Source: Ophiura sarsii (Eukaryota > Echinodermata > Ophiuroidea > Amphilepidida > Ophiuridae). Taken from it: a stretch of DNA of 64,000 nucleotides. The notes beneath the pieces were generated by a model that saw nothing but the letters and a program-made list of their open reading frames with translations, was not told the DNA's origin and ran no database searches. The stretch lies in assembly GCA_035610835.1 (NCBI GenBank), contig CM069441.1, positions 84,271,761 to 84,335,760 on the forward strand. Direction: 5' to 3'. Made by a program: the position numbers and the translations under genes. Each line of letters opens with the position of its first letter. Positions within the stretch are counted from its first letter, which is position 1. This document shows, piece after piece, positions 34,627 through 46,070 of this stretch.

Positions 34627-35023
34627 GCCTAGAAATTCATATAATTTTATTCATTATGCAAGTTGTAGATTGGAGATAAACATTTACGCTGAAACATGAT
34701 TTAATCCCTTTCAACATTAACCAAGGATTTGAATGCCATTTCATAAATATACAATGCAAATAAGAACATAATTTAATTGTACTTTTAACAAATTTAACAA
34801 AAAATGACCAAATTAAAATAACAATATCAAGTATTAGTTTCAAAAGTCGATGTAAACAGTGATCATTCCAAAACAACACACGCTGCGGCTGCGATCACGT
34901 AGCGCATAAACACAATATCCGTGTGTTGCGGTAAGATCGGCGCGCTGGTTTCCATATCAGCGTGGTTTATCTCAATATAAGTCTTTGCTACAGCACTAAT
35001 GGTATGGGGTAGTTGGTGAAAGC

Positions 35024-35333
35024 GGTATGAACTTTGATAACTTATTTGTATGAACTTATTGACCGGCCCTCGTATTAGTACAACATCAACAGGTTAACCA
35101 GCATATGTGATCTTTGTGAGACTTAGACTTGTGATCAAATCATCTGTCTGTACTCCTTAGATTGCTTTCGCTAGCCGTATGAACTTTGATAACTTATTGT
35201 ATGAACTTATTGACCGGCCCTCGCATTAGTACAACATCAACAGGTCAAACCAGCATATGTGATCTTTGTGAGACTTAGACTTGTGATCAAATTATCTGTC
35301 TGTGACTCACTGAACTCCATAAGATTGCTATTG
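35024..35333 (+). repeat. Tandem duplication, about 153-bp unit
   Basis: GTATGAACTTTGATAACTTA, CTTATTGACCGGCCCTCG, AGTACAACATCAACAGGT and ATGTGATCTTTGTGAGACTT recur in order at 35024-35174 and 35175-35333 with a few substitutions and one insertion in copy 2. Confidence 0.85.
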
Positions 35334-35754
35334 CTAGAAGACACCATAAATAGATGAAACATCATCATACAATGTACATACGTAGGAATCATTAAAAGAT
35401 TTTGTAGGCTGAAAGTCTCATACCCATGTGCCATAGTTCATGAAGAATGATTTATAAATGAGTGAGAATGAACTTGGTCTGTAATATTTACATTTATCAC
35501 CTCAGGGGAGGGGGGCGGTTACATTTGGGAGGGTTTTGGACATAGGTAGACCAGTCAGTGAGTGAAAAATGGCTAACCCTAATCCATTTTGGCACTTGGA
35601 TTCTGTTGGATTTGGCAGGGTTAGGGTTATAGAACTAAAAATTACAACATTTTGGAAGAAAAAAAAATAGAAAAAAAAATGCTTATTAAAAACCCTAACC
35701 CATTCGGGCACTTTTTCAGATTTTTTTCTGCACAGAGAAAGGTGACCCTAAAAG

Positions 35755-35850
35755 TCACCGCTATCCCCCGGGATTTGAACCACGGACCTCCAGCACCGTG
35801 GTGAACGATTCCCCCACTACACACACCACAGGTGTCAAGGCTACTTGGCT
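35755..35850 (-). repeat. tRNA-derived (SINE-like) sequence
   Basis: On the minus strand GTGTGTAGTGGGGGAATCG (A-box-like) precedes GTGGTTCAAATCCCGG, a near-perfect B box with a short stem. It is a probable tRNA-derived SINE head. The flanks repeat GGATTCTGTTGGATTTGGCA at about 35598 and 35936. Confidence 0.5.
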
Positions 35851-36555
35851 GGGTATACTCGGCCGCATATATAGCCTGGGTCCATTTTATCCTCAAAGAA
35901 CTCGCATTCCGGGTGGAACATAGAGATTGGCTCGTTGGATTCTGTTGGATTTGGCAGGTCTAGGGTTATCTTAGAAGATGTTGTCCCTAATTTTTCTGTG
36001 CAGTTAAAGTCATCTGAAGAGGGAGGGGCAGAGAATGCTAGCTACACTACCACATATGTTACACCTCTGGCTATCACACCTCCCTTCCTTCCTCCATCTG
36101 CTCTACTCCATTCCTGAGTTGTAATCCGGGGATGGGGGAGCACCTATAATATAATGCTGTGTGAGCATGCATGACCAAAGATTTCCCAGACACCCCTAAA
36201 CACATATTTTCTCCCGAAACCAAAATTCTACTCTAAATGAGGATTTTGCATGTTTCTCTCTCCAATTTGACTCCTAAACGAATAGGCCTATAATGATTGG
36301 TGTATGACGGTTCTTATGAACTGATCCAAAAAGATTGACTCACTGTGTATGTTTCGGTAAAGGGTTTTTGTCTTTCCCAACACATGTTTGGTTGACTAGG
36401 GTAGGCCTATTGCACCAAACAAAAGTATACCCTCTATTATGGGTGCATCACATTTACCTTCAGGTTTAAGTATCTTAACCCTAACTCCCCCGGGCATATT
36501 TTTCAACAATTAAACTATCAGGGGAGGAAAACGGTTACATTTTTGTGTGGAAAAT

Positions 36556-36630
36556 CACTCTTCGCGGGATCGAACCCGCGCCGCCGCTATGGAAGTCCCA
36601 CCCCTAACTGATTGTGCCAACGGGTCAAGC
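36556..36630 (-). repeat. tRNA-derived (SINE-like) sequence
   Basis: On the minus strand TTGGCACAATCAGTTAGGGG (A-box-like) precedes CGCGGGTTCGATCCCGCG, a perfect B box with a 5-bp T stem. The spacing fits a tRNA-like fold, but the anticodon arm is not convincing. Confidence 0.5.
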
Positions 36631-37196
36631 ATGCGCTACTAGCACTGTAGTGATTTGTATGTATGAGACAGGTTAGGGTTAAGGATTACTTTTAAGGTGT
36701 TAATAACATAAAATAAAAGAAGACCAAGATTCCCCTCACCAAATTTGACAGAATTTGAATCGGCACTGTGCTTCCTTTTACTTAGAAATGGTCAATCTGA
36801 ACCCTTAACGCATACAAGTAACACACCCAATCTAAAAAATACCCCTTATTGCTTCTTTTTTGTGTGGTCACCATACTGAAAGTGTTATAGCTGGCTGCCC
36901 CCCTCCCCTGGGTTCTAATGAAAGGTATAGGATGGCCCATCCTCACACTGATCCCCACCGTGATCGAAATGCAACCAAGTCATGTTTCAGCAACATCACA
37001 TTACATTAGCGGTGGTCTGGTAGTACTTATCGGCATTGGTACAATTCTTGACATTAGACTTAAATAGAGCGTCGGTATGCAATCAAGCTAAACATATACA
37101 TGCCTTGGATGTTTGGCGTTGACATGATGTGGACATACGAATGTTACACATAAAGGTGATCGTCGGTTATATGGTTTATGGGTAATACTGTATTAC

Positions 37197-37505
37197 TCAG
37201 GGGTGGGGGGGGGAGGTACTTAGTGGATATAGGTCACGGGATGTGCCGCCAAATAGGGTCCCATTTTTTACCCCTCTGGTAAATGAATGACCCCTTTTCA
37301 TAGCCATTTTTGGAAAATGTATTGGTCTAAAATCCTTAAATTTGCTATTTTTCACATACATTTTAGGAAAATCTGTCAAATTTGTAGGAAAATGATGGGA
37401 TTTTGGTCAATATATGGGTCCATTTTCCCCACGAAAATTGGTAAATGTTCATTTTGCTGGCAGCACATCCCCACCAAAAAATTATCTGAGTACCGCATCC
37501 TCCTG
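37197..37505. repeat. Dispersed repeat with poly-G and GGGATGTGCCGCC, copy 2
   Basis: From CAGGGGTGGGGGGGG through GGGATGTGCCGCCAAATAGG, GGTAAATGAATGACCCC, AATCTGTCAAATTTGTAGG to GGCAGCACATCCCC, it is the reverse complement of 44160-44465. GGGATGTGC and GCACATCCC face each other, so the unit has its own inverted ends. Confidence 0.7.
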
Positions 37506-37549
37506 GGTATTACTGTAATAATTGCAAGATGGGACACTTTTTCCCTCCC

Positions 37550-38110
37550 TTATGACACCAACAGCAAAAGGGATACATTTATCACCAAATTTCCAAATTC
37601 TATCGTCATAATGACGTTAAGGCCAAAAAAACCAAGTAATGTTGCCCTCCACAGCTTTCAGAGAGGAGGGGCGGGCGGGTGGATTTAAAAAAAAATTCTT
37701 ATACCAGCGGAAGCTCAAAGTTTAGCCAACAAGAAGTTGTAATCACTCTAAGAGTCGCAAATATACATTATGGTATAAACGCTTAATTTAATATTCAATG
37801 CCATTATAACTGTTAAAAAAAAATTCTGGAAAAAAATCGGGATAAAACAAAATTCGGAGCGGCCCTAAATCTGACGAGCGGGCGGTCAAGGACAACATTA
37901 CAATTTGTTTGGGACCTAATTGCAAGAAATCTGATCACTAGAGGGTGTTTGTCTTTCCCCTCCTCCCACCCACCATTACTTCTATGCACTATGACACCAA
38001 CAGCAAAAGGGATACATTTATCGCCCAGTTTCCAAATTCTATGGTTATAATGACGTTAATTGCAAGAAATCTGATCACTAGAGGGCGTTTGTCTTTCCCC
38101 TCCTCCCCCA
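37550..38110 (+). repeat. Local duplication with one occupied and one empty insertion site
   Basis: CACCAACAGCAAAAGGGATA through ATAATGACGTTAA, then TTGCAAGAAATCTGATCACT and AGAGGGTGTTTGTCTTTCCC occurs twice. The first copy is interrupted by the MITE 37621-37916; the second (about 37993-38100) is continuous. Confidence 0.88.
37621..37916. mobile_element. Harbinger-like MITE, TAA duplication proven by the empty site at 38057
   Basis: It starts GGCCAAAAAAACCAAG and ends TTTGTTTGGGACC. TAA at 37618-37620 is repeated at 37917-37919, and the empty copy has GACGTTAATTGCAAG with a single TAA at 38057-38059. Subterminal GTAATGTTGCCCTC and CAAGGACAACATTAC are inverted, with GGGCGGGCGGG / CGAGCGGGCGG blocks inside. 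It is 296 bp and non-coding. Confidence 0.88.
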
Positions 38111-39054
38111 TCCACTGTTACTTCTATGTACAGAATCGCATATTGTGTGTGCCCTGGGGGTGTTGTGATAACATTTATATATAAATGTGTACCACCATTT
38201 ATGCCTAAAGATTCTGGAGCATGTTTGGTATGATAGCCTATATATTGATGCGATCAAGTATACAAGGAAATGCAATATGTTTCCTATCAACTCTAGTGTC
38301 CTATATTTCTCGAATGATCTATTTGTTGTTTTTCAAATTTTCCTCAAAATTTTTGAATATAAAGCAATATATATGTGATGCGATTTGTGAAAACCCGTTG
38401 GATGTCGCAAAATGTGAACTAGGGATTACGGGTAAAATTGAAATAAAAAATTAATTAAAAAATTTACAAAATTTAAAGAAAATTTAATCCCAATACTTTG
38501 TGTCATCATCTTTCATGAAAGTTCACCTTCTAAATCTTACTTTAGTCACTTTTATTATTAACCTTAGAATGTTATTCTATTGAATTATGTATCTTTTTTT
38601 GGCCTGTTTTCATGATTTCTTGTTTTGTAGCTTTTTATGACATCACAATCATCATTCATTCACAACTTTTTTTGTAGTGATCGTAGAAAAATGATCGAAA
38701 CAGTTCTGCAATCAGCACAATTTTAGCTTTCATATGATATATCTCCAATATGAAAAATGCCACCATGAGGTGGGTTTTCACAGATCAGTTGGTAGAATAC
38801 AAAACATACAAACCAGATGATCCTTGTTCAATTCCAGTATGAAGAAGTTGATTTGTTATTTTTGACCACCTCGAGGGAAAGATAGTTGTTGCTACGTTTT
38901 TCTACTTAAGTAACTTTCATATTATGATCATCACCCCAATCACCCAACCCTTGTACAAATTTGTTTTGGTAGTAATTTTGATTTGGGAGAAAGTATACAA
39001 AGAATAGAACTCCCTAACTCCTAGTAAATGTTGCAAAAACAAATGTCAGGAATT

Positions 39055-39086
39055 CGTTAGTGTGTGGTGTGTGTGTGGGGGTGTGT

Positions 39087-39117
<31 letters not shown>

Positions 39118-39119
39118 GG
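39055..39119 (+). repeat. (GT)n microsatellite followed by poly-G (19 G)
   Basis: The GT run is broken by short G stretches and ends in 19 consecutive G. Confidence 0.9.
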
Positions 39120-40171
39120 CATGTTGTTATCTCCCCGAAAGGACCAGTTGGCCCCCTCAATGAAACTGATATAGGCCTATACAATAATAGACACATATCA
39201 TGTTCGGTATCAAAGTCCAGGCATGGCCGATCCATGTGACTCTTTCGTTTTATCCCCAAAACTTGTTGACATGATTTTCTGAGCCTTTCAGTAGTGAAAC
39301 TTGAAATCAGATACCGGGATGTTTCCGATAAATAATGTTGTTAACGATACCAATGGAAGGGTTAGTAGTGACTATGTCTATTTGTGGACTAGGGACCGTG
39401 ATGGATGACTCCAGGATAGACAGTGGGACAGCCCCATCCGATGCTTGTATAATATACACACAAACACATGTCATAAATACCGTAGGCTGACTCACGAGAC
39501 TCACTCGTGTCGGCTGCCAGTGACGGCTGCGGCATGGCGCATGTGATTGATGAGGCGTAATCCATCTTGCGTTCAGAGATAGTTTATAAATCAAGGAGGG
39601 ATTAAAATAGGCATAACGGGTACTCATCCATGAAGTTATGTCCATATTCGATAGCCAAAGATGCTAAAGGATGCATGAACTGGCATATGCGCTATATGCT
39701 AGACCGTGAGATATGGAAAAATGATGCGATCATTCAATCATACAGGGTGGGAGTAATTGGGGAACTCAAACTCTTTTTTTCTTTTCTCTTTTTTTCTATT
39801 GATTTTTCTGTTTTAAACTTTCCACAAATTAAGACATTTTACAGATACAGAAAAGTACAAAAATACAGAGAAATACAAATGCATATAATACACTTAATAA
39901 CAAATATGTATCCCAATGCGACACATGGTGATCGCTGCCGAGTGCTATAAGTCATACTAAAATGTATCCAAATGTGAAAACTGGTGGTATACAATCGCTC
40001 TAATGTGTATCCAATTGCGAGACCAACAGTGTAAAATCCATCGGAAGCTGAAACATGGTATTACTTTAGCCTGGTTTGGGAGTATGTCCCATTTCTGTAT
40101 ATGAATATCAAGTTTAGACCTTCTGTCTTCTGGCAATGAGTTATATCTGATTGATAGTAATGCTCAAACTC

Positions 40172-40407
40172 TTAACACTTTCCACACAGCTATTAGTTTT
40201 ACCATATACAAAACTGATTTTTCAGAAACCTTTCCCAACTTCCAAAGTCAACTGAACCAATACTAGGCATGTTTGTACTTCTCTTAATGCATTTCTCATG
40301 ATTACTCCAAATATGGGGTTGAAATTCAATAATTTTGACATTTTTGAAACATTTTGTGAAATTTTTGAACTGTCGTCTGCAGACGCCTGCGGTGTTGAAA
40401 GTGTTAA
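40172..40407. mobile_element. TTAA-flanked MITE with CACTTTC ends, copy 1
   Basis: TTAA at 40172-40175 and 40404-40407 bounds inverted termini CACTTTCCACACAG / CTGCGGTGTTGAAAGTG. Internal GTTTGTACTTCTCTTAATGC, GAAACATTTTGTG and TGTCGTCTGCAGACG blocks are shared, reversed, with 49942-50179. It is piggyBac-like by target site only. Confidence 0.72.
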
Positions 40408-40473
40408 GACCTCTAGTCTATATCAGTGTCTGACAGCAAGAAGGTTGTATCTGCATTTGTAATTTTGCAGAAG

Positions 40474-41787
40474 CCATTTTCTTTAGTTTTCTATTGTTTT
40501 GAAATGTCATATACACTGCCGCCCATAAGTATTTCCCCCTCTGGAAGCTTGCAAGTTATCACTGTGTTGTCGACAAAGTATTAAACCATCAGACCCAATT
40601 ACCATTTCATTGTGTTCATTGTACATTTTATACCAATAAATTCATGTTTCCTATTCAGATTCATGATTTAAAAGCATTATAATTCATGATTTTATCGAGC
40701 AAGTCAAAATTCCAATGTAAAATCGCCGTAGTAAATCACCTAATGAATATCAATTAGCTCATTATCGGCAGTGTAAACGCTATAGGAATTTTCAACTGAG
40801 ATCAACTGGTGATGGAAAACTCCATGTGCAGAAATTTATAAATGATAATTAGCATGCGCAGTTTATTGGAATACCTTCAAAATGAACCATTCCAGCTAAA
40901 ATCAGTTATTTTTCTGACGTCGAACTATGTTTTTGGCAGAAATTCATCTTTTTTAAACCAAATCATATCGGGCTGTAATAACGCAAATTCGGCAAGTTAA
41001 AAAAGCACCGGGGACCCATTGACTGTAAATAAGTACTGTTAGAGGATGGACACAATATAAGTATCCTATTCATCTGATTTGAATAGGATAGTCTAGCTCC
41101 CTATTGTTTGGGATTGAGGAGCGGTCCTTTGTGACGATGAATAGTGGGAAACTCTACTGCTTTAAAGCATTCTATTGATAACGTGGTTTGTTAGGTCACT
41201 GGAGTAAATAGGTCAATGAACTACGTGCATGCACACTTTGGAATTTTGCTGGTTCTCCATGTTATTTCAGCCCGATTGTATTGAAAATAATTTAGATGTC
41301 CCTTAAATAAAGATGAATATCTGCCAAAAATATAAACCGTCGTTACAAAAATATATTTTTTAAGCTGGAATTGTTCCTTTTTAAGGTATTCCAATAAACT
41401 GCGCATACCAATTATCATTTATAAATTTCTGCACATGAAGTTTTCCATCACCAGTCGATCTCAGTTGAAAATTCCCATAGCGTTACACTGCCGATAATGA
41501 GCTAATTGATATTCATGAGGTGATTTACTACGGCGATTTTACATTGGAATTTTGACTTGCTCGATAGAATCATGAATTATAATGCTTTTAAATCATGAAT
41601 CTGAATAGGAAACATGAATTTATCTTGGTATAAAATGTACAATGAACACAATGAAATGGTAATTGGGTCTGATGGTTTAATACTTTGTCGACAACACAGT
41701 GATAACTTGCAAGCTTCCAGAGGGGGAAATACTTATGGGCGGCAGTGTATATGACATTTCAAAACAATAGAAAACTAAAGAAAATGG
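40474..41787. mobile_element. Large foldback: Tc1/mariner-like ends inside a longer inverted duplication
   Basis: The transposon-like ends CACTGCCGCCCATAAGTATT (40514) and their complement (to 41747) are flanked by TA. The inverted arms run about 370 bp inward (arms roughly 40514-40890 and 41340-41747). Unusually, the 38 bases outside each end (CCATTTTCTTTAGTTTTC...) are also reverse complements. The central part (about 40920-41340) is largely unpaired and non-coding. Confidence 0.75.
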
Positions 41788-42407
41788 TTTAAAGAGTAAA
41801 CAATGTGTATTGATGTCTCAATTTTAATTTTGTTTATAATTTGAATGAACATAATTATTTTTGGACAACAATTTGTTGGTGATTCCCAGTATTCATTTTG
41901 ATGGTTCCCTGTGTTTTTGGCTCCACGTTGTTTAAGCAGAAATTATACATATTAAATACGTAGTCTCAATGGTCATGTTTTGCTATTGTGAATTTACATA
42001 ATTATGTTAGACACAAACTGTATTTGACATGTTTCCCAAGTCTCATTTTGTGGTTACCGGTGTTTTAGGCTCCATGTTATTTAAGCAGTGATCTCAATTT
42101 TATTCATGTATCCAAACCTCTTCAACTCATTCAAACATGACACATTGGTGCTCTGCACCAAATTATGTCTCATAATTTGTGGTGTTACAAAATAATTTAC
42201 TCATCTATTTACTTACCCACATGATGAATTTACTTCAATGAATGTTATCACACAACTCTACAGCTACAATCCAAATTGGAGCAAATTTGAAGAGGGTAGG
42301 ATTAATTTTGTTTGGGTGATTTGACATGGAATGACCCTAATATATGCTCAAAATTTGAAAAGTACTTTAACCCTATGATATTTTTGTTTTGATTTTCCCC
42401 CATCCAG

Positions 42408-42442
42408 AAAGCCGCGGCAATGGCTATCATGACGAGTCCAAG
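42408..42442 (+). CDS. SMTN: Smoothelin-like protein, small linker exon
   Basis: This 35-base exon follows the polypyrimidine tract and acceptor TTTTCCCCCATCCAG and ends before GTAAGC. Entered in phase 1 from exon 13536-13611 it encodes ESRGNGYHDESK and exits in phase 0, in frame with the Glu-rich exon at 46908. It contains no domain and is a hydrophilic linker. Support is the splice sites plus frame continuity rather than homology, so it is less certain than its neighbours. It could be an alternatively used microexon-like cassette, but skipping it alone would break the frame. Confidence 0.6.
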
Positions 42443-42479
42443 GTAAGCGTACAAACAACTTTTCACAATTTTACATCAT

Positions 42480-42550
42480 AATAATAATAAATAATAATAA
42501 TGGCATTTATAATGCGCCGTCAATCTAGGTAAAACTATTCCGAGGCGCAA
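42480..42550 (-). repeat. SINE/LINE 3' tail (minus strand)
   Basis: A (AATAAT)n stretch leads into TGGCATTTATAATGCGCC and TATTCCGAGGCGC, the reverse of the GGCGC...TATAAA...TTATTATT tail. It begins about 40 bases downstream of exon 42408-42442. Confidence 0.55.
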
Positions 42551-42592
42551 ACATATAAAACAAAAAAAATCCCAGAAAATATGTTGGCATTA

Positions 42593-42797
42593 GGCGACAT
42601 AAAACAACCCCACTCTGTTTTACAGGTGGACGCACCTGTCAAGTAGGGTTGGTCAGTCGGGCGGTTTAAAAAAAACCCCAAAAAACCTAAAATGTCACCA
42701 AAATCTGCACACACACAAATTCTACAGATTTTCGGCCAAAACAGCTGATTTTGCTTGATTTGAGACAAATTTATCTAACAAAAAAAAAATTGTCGCC
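42593..42797. mobile_element. Harbinger-like MITE, TTA duplication (reverse relative of 2465-2675)
   Basis: It starts GGCGACATAAAACAACCCC and ends AATTGTCGCC, flanked by TTA (42590-42592, 42798-42800). The CACCTGTCAAGTAGGGTTGG, CCTAAAATGTCACCAAAATC and AGATTTTCGGCC blocks are reversed relative to 2465-2675. Confidence 0.8.
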
Positions 42798-44159
42798 TTA
42801 GGTCACGAAAAAACACCCAGTTCTACAGCAAATAGACCTCTCAGGTATGGTTGCATTGTCCCTTGAGCATTTTTTTATTTTGTATTTTTATTCAAAGGGT
42901 GATAGCAACAGAATTAACCCATTCGTAAAGTATTAACAGGTCAAATTTCTCGAAAAACATTGACCGTCAGTTAAAATCAGCACCCTGTGAAAAAATCTGT
43001 GTCATTGTCATTAGGATGACACATCTTACGTAATTCAGTCGGTCAGCATCCAACCCAAATTGACATCATAACAGTGGTTAGTGGTCAGCAGATAAAACGT
43101 CTTTGTTTACCTACATAGCTATGATATGGATGATAAAGATGGTCTAAATTGGACGACTTATCCATTGTAAGATTACGCCACCTTTTATTTGCATTTGTGA
43201 TGACAAGAAATATTATTGCTCAGTAACCACATACCCAGTGGTGTATCAGGATGCGTGGGTGGGAAGGGGGGAGGGTCAGTTGGTAGAGATATGAGCCATC
43301 CTGAAATTTGCGCAACCCCTCCTGTTTCACCGGTGGATCCCTTTTGGGTTTTTACCCTTAAATTCTCTTTAAAATTCACCATTTTGATGAGACTGCTTCC
43401 AAGATTTAACAAATGATATAGAAAACTAAATCTGGTACAATTTCCTTTTAACAAAGATTGGGCAAATGGGTTGATATTAAACTAAAGGGTTGATATGCGT
43501 ATTAGACTGACGCTATTTGATCAATAAGGTGTCAGCTTCGTTAATATTTTATAAGAATACAATAATGAAGGTAGGCCTGGAATTTCATGGTTTTTGGAAC
43601 CAGCTAGTCAGGTAGCTAGCTTCTATAAGTTACCAGCCCAATAAAAAAATTACCTGCTTAAATTTGTTTCCCAACTCACAAGTTTAATTTTTTGATGAAA
43701 AAACTTTTGCACTTTTACCTGCCCGGCACCAAATTTCTCCCCATGTGGCAGGTGGGCTGGGGCTTATTTCCAGCTCTGAATGAAGGTAATGAAGTAAATC
43801 TAGTAAAATCACAACTCTTTTTTAAAATCACATCTTTTTTCCTATCTGCATACTGCATCGCTATATATCGGTAGACGAAAATTGGATTATAAATCTAGCA
43901 TCACAGAAGACAGACCCGAGCACACACGGATGATAGAAACACAGATAAATCTGTCAATTATTGCACAGAGGATGAACCAGGGAGAATCCAAAGGATCTCC
44001 TGTTCTCCTTGAACCTGTCCAAGGGCAAAGCTTAATTAGTCTTGTCTTGAAAAATGGATTATTACATCAAATGGTTTGCCATAGAGGAATGTTAGACATT
44101 TTATAGATGCGGTACGTTGTGGCAGTAAAGGTTGGGGTTGGAGGGATGAGGTTTGGAAG

Positions 44160-44465
44160 GGTTAGGGGTTATTAGGGGGGGGGGGGATACTAAGATACTT
44201 TTTTGGTAGGGGTGTGCCGCCAGCAAAATGAAAATTGACCCAAACATTGACCAGTTTTCGGGGGAAATGGACCCGCATATTTACCAGATACCCATAATTT
44301 GCCTACATATTTGACAGATTTTGCTCACATGTCTGTGAAAACAGCAAATTTAAGGATTTTTTTAAAATGGCTATGAAAAAGGGTCATTCATTTACCAGAC
44401 AGGTGTAAAATGAGTCCCTATTTGGCGGCACATCCCAGTGATCTCATATCCACTAAGTATGGGTG
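44160..44465. repeat. Dispersed repeat with poly-G and GTGTGCCGCC, copy 3 (reverse of 37197)
   Basis: It runs from GGGTTATTAGGGGGGGGG through GGTGTGCCGCCAGCAAAATG, CATATTTGACAGATTTTGC and GGGTCATTCATTTACC to GGCGGCACATCCC and TATCCACTAAGTATGGGTG, the reverse complement of copy 2. Confidence 0.7.
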
Positions 44466-44741
44466 GGACACTCAAATATGACAGCGTGTGATTAAAACCA
44501 AGCTTTTTCGTAGTCATTCAAACCAAACCCGAAACAAGTTTTTGGCTATACAGGTAAAAAAACTCAATAAAAAACCCAAAGGAATGTAACATATTCTTTT
44601 GCATCACATTTTATGCCTAAACAAGCTATTGCCTGAAAAGTGCCCTAGAATAAGCCATGATGGCCTAAAAATTATATTTTATTGTTCACTTCATACTTCT
44701 TTTACACCATATTATTACATATTTATAGTTGAAGGAGTCAA

Positions 44742-44797
44742 CAGCCCTTTGAACCCTTTGGAAAAGGCGCTATATAAATCCAGATTATTATTATTCA
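44742..44797 (+). repeat. SINE/LINE 3' tail with GCGCTATATAAAT motif
   Basis: CAGCCCTTTGAACCC, GGAAAAGGCGCTATATAAAT and CAGATTATTATTATT match the tail at 362-413. Confidence 0.65.
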
Positions 44798-45607
44798 TGG
44801 GGCATTTCACAAAAATAACCCTGAACGTTTCCGAGTTTTAAATTACAAAAAAGTATAAAGAAACAATTGCAACTCAAAATTTAGAAACCGTGCCAAATTT
44901 GGGGATTATGAATAATCTTTCATTTTGACAGATTGAATAATGATTTGATCCTGCAATTACGAAGACATTGTAGCTGTTCGTCAATTCGAGATAACCAACC
45001 AATATAATGATAGCCAATAATTCTGAAATAGACCAGATGTGCTGATTAAAGTCTGTCGCTCAAAATATATTTGTGGCAATAAACCTTAGTGATGGACCCA
45101 AATGTTTAGTTCTTTTCAAAGTATAAAGACCCCATTCGTGTACAGAAGAGTCCAATTTTAGCCAAATTCAGCAACGTTATGGAAAATAGACCCATTGATT
45201 GAAGGGGTCATTATGGTAGCTAATATGGTAACCAAAAGAGTGACAACGGATTCCGTTTATTTGACAGCACATAATCCATAAGCTTCTATTACCACATTTT
45301 GTTATCGAACAACCCTTGGAAGCTGATGATTACTTGCAATCTGTTTCAGGATAAAGTTGAGGGCTCAGAAACATGGAGGGCTCCATTTTGATCATTTTGA
45401 GAAAAAGCCTATTGAAGATTTTTAAACACTTTGGGGAGATAGAGATGAGGCCTTGTGATGCTGGCTATAACTTTGAAAGGGGTTGTGCTATGGAGATAGG
45501 CTGTGTGTTACAGGAAAGAGAATTTCTTTCTGAACATTTTGATACCAAATTCTCATTTTTGAAAAAATGGAGATGAGGCCTTTTGTTTTGTTTATGAGCC
45601 TTCGAAG

Positions 45608-45955
45608 TGTTCTTTAGCAACCCTTGATTACTGCCACCGAACTGTGTCGGATCAAAGCAAAAGTCTTTCAAACACATCAATTTATAGAGGGCAGTGTTTT
45701 CACCAACATTATGTCTCATCTCTGTGTCAGACAGGGGTGGATGCATGCACACCTTGCAATCTGTTTGAGGATAAAGTGTTCTTTAGCAACCCTTGGAAGC
45801 TGATGATTACTGCCACCAAACTGTGTCGGATCAAAGCAAAAGTCTTTCAAACACATCAATTTATAGCGGCAGTGTTTTCACCAACATTATGTCTCATCTC
45901 TGTGTCAGACAGGGGTGGATGCATGCACACCTTGCAATCTGTTTCAGGATCAAGT
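45608..45955 (+). repeat. Tandem duplication, about 172-bp unit
   Basis: GTTCTTTAGCAACCCTTG, CTGTGTCGGATCAAAGC, TCTTTCAAACACATCAA and GTGGATGCATGCACACC recur at 45608-45778 and 45779-45955. A partial older copy (AACCCTTGGAAGCTGATGAT, GCAATCTGTTTCAGGAT) is at about 45305-45360. Confidence 0.85.
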
Positions 45956-45957
45956 GT

Positions 45958-46068
45958 ACTTTAGGTCCCAGGCATGCATCAATTGCACGGTAGAAAAAAA
46001 GAACCTTGTTGTAATTATAGGATGCACTTCATTCCGTCAAAGACTTGAAGCATTGTTAGGACCTAAAG
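45958..46068. mobile_element. Miniature TA-flanked element with CTTTAGGTCC ends
   Basis: The inverted ends CTTTAGGTCC / GGACCTAAAG are bounded by TA. The ends match the palindrome-array element at 11820-12182, but the 111-bp body lacks the array. It sits between the tandem duplication and the element at 46071, sharing one TA with the latter. Confidence 0.65.
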
Positions 46069-46070
46069 TA

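Larger units (their letters stand above)
13612..42407 (+). other. 28.8-kb intron 2 of the smoothelin-like gene
   Basis: The intron runs from GTGAGT to CCCCCATCCAG. No additional in-phase exon with good splice sites was recognised. Beyond the repeats listed, these stretches look like undistinguished AT-rich sequence: 21623-22598, 22857-24077, 24343-26303, 28761-29717, 30055-30530, 31781-33937, 34628-35023, 35334-35750, 36640-37196, 38110-39050 and 39120-40171. Confidence 0.7.

Noticed and set aside
43882..44106. 74-codon frame with balanced composition, considered as an extra exon
   Set aside because: No convincing acceptor/donor pair keeps the smoothelin-like frame, and no family was recognised.
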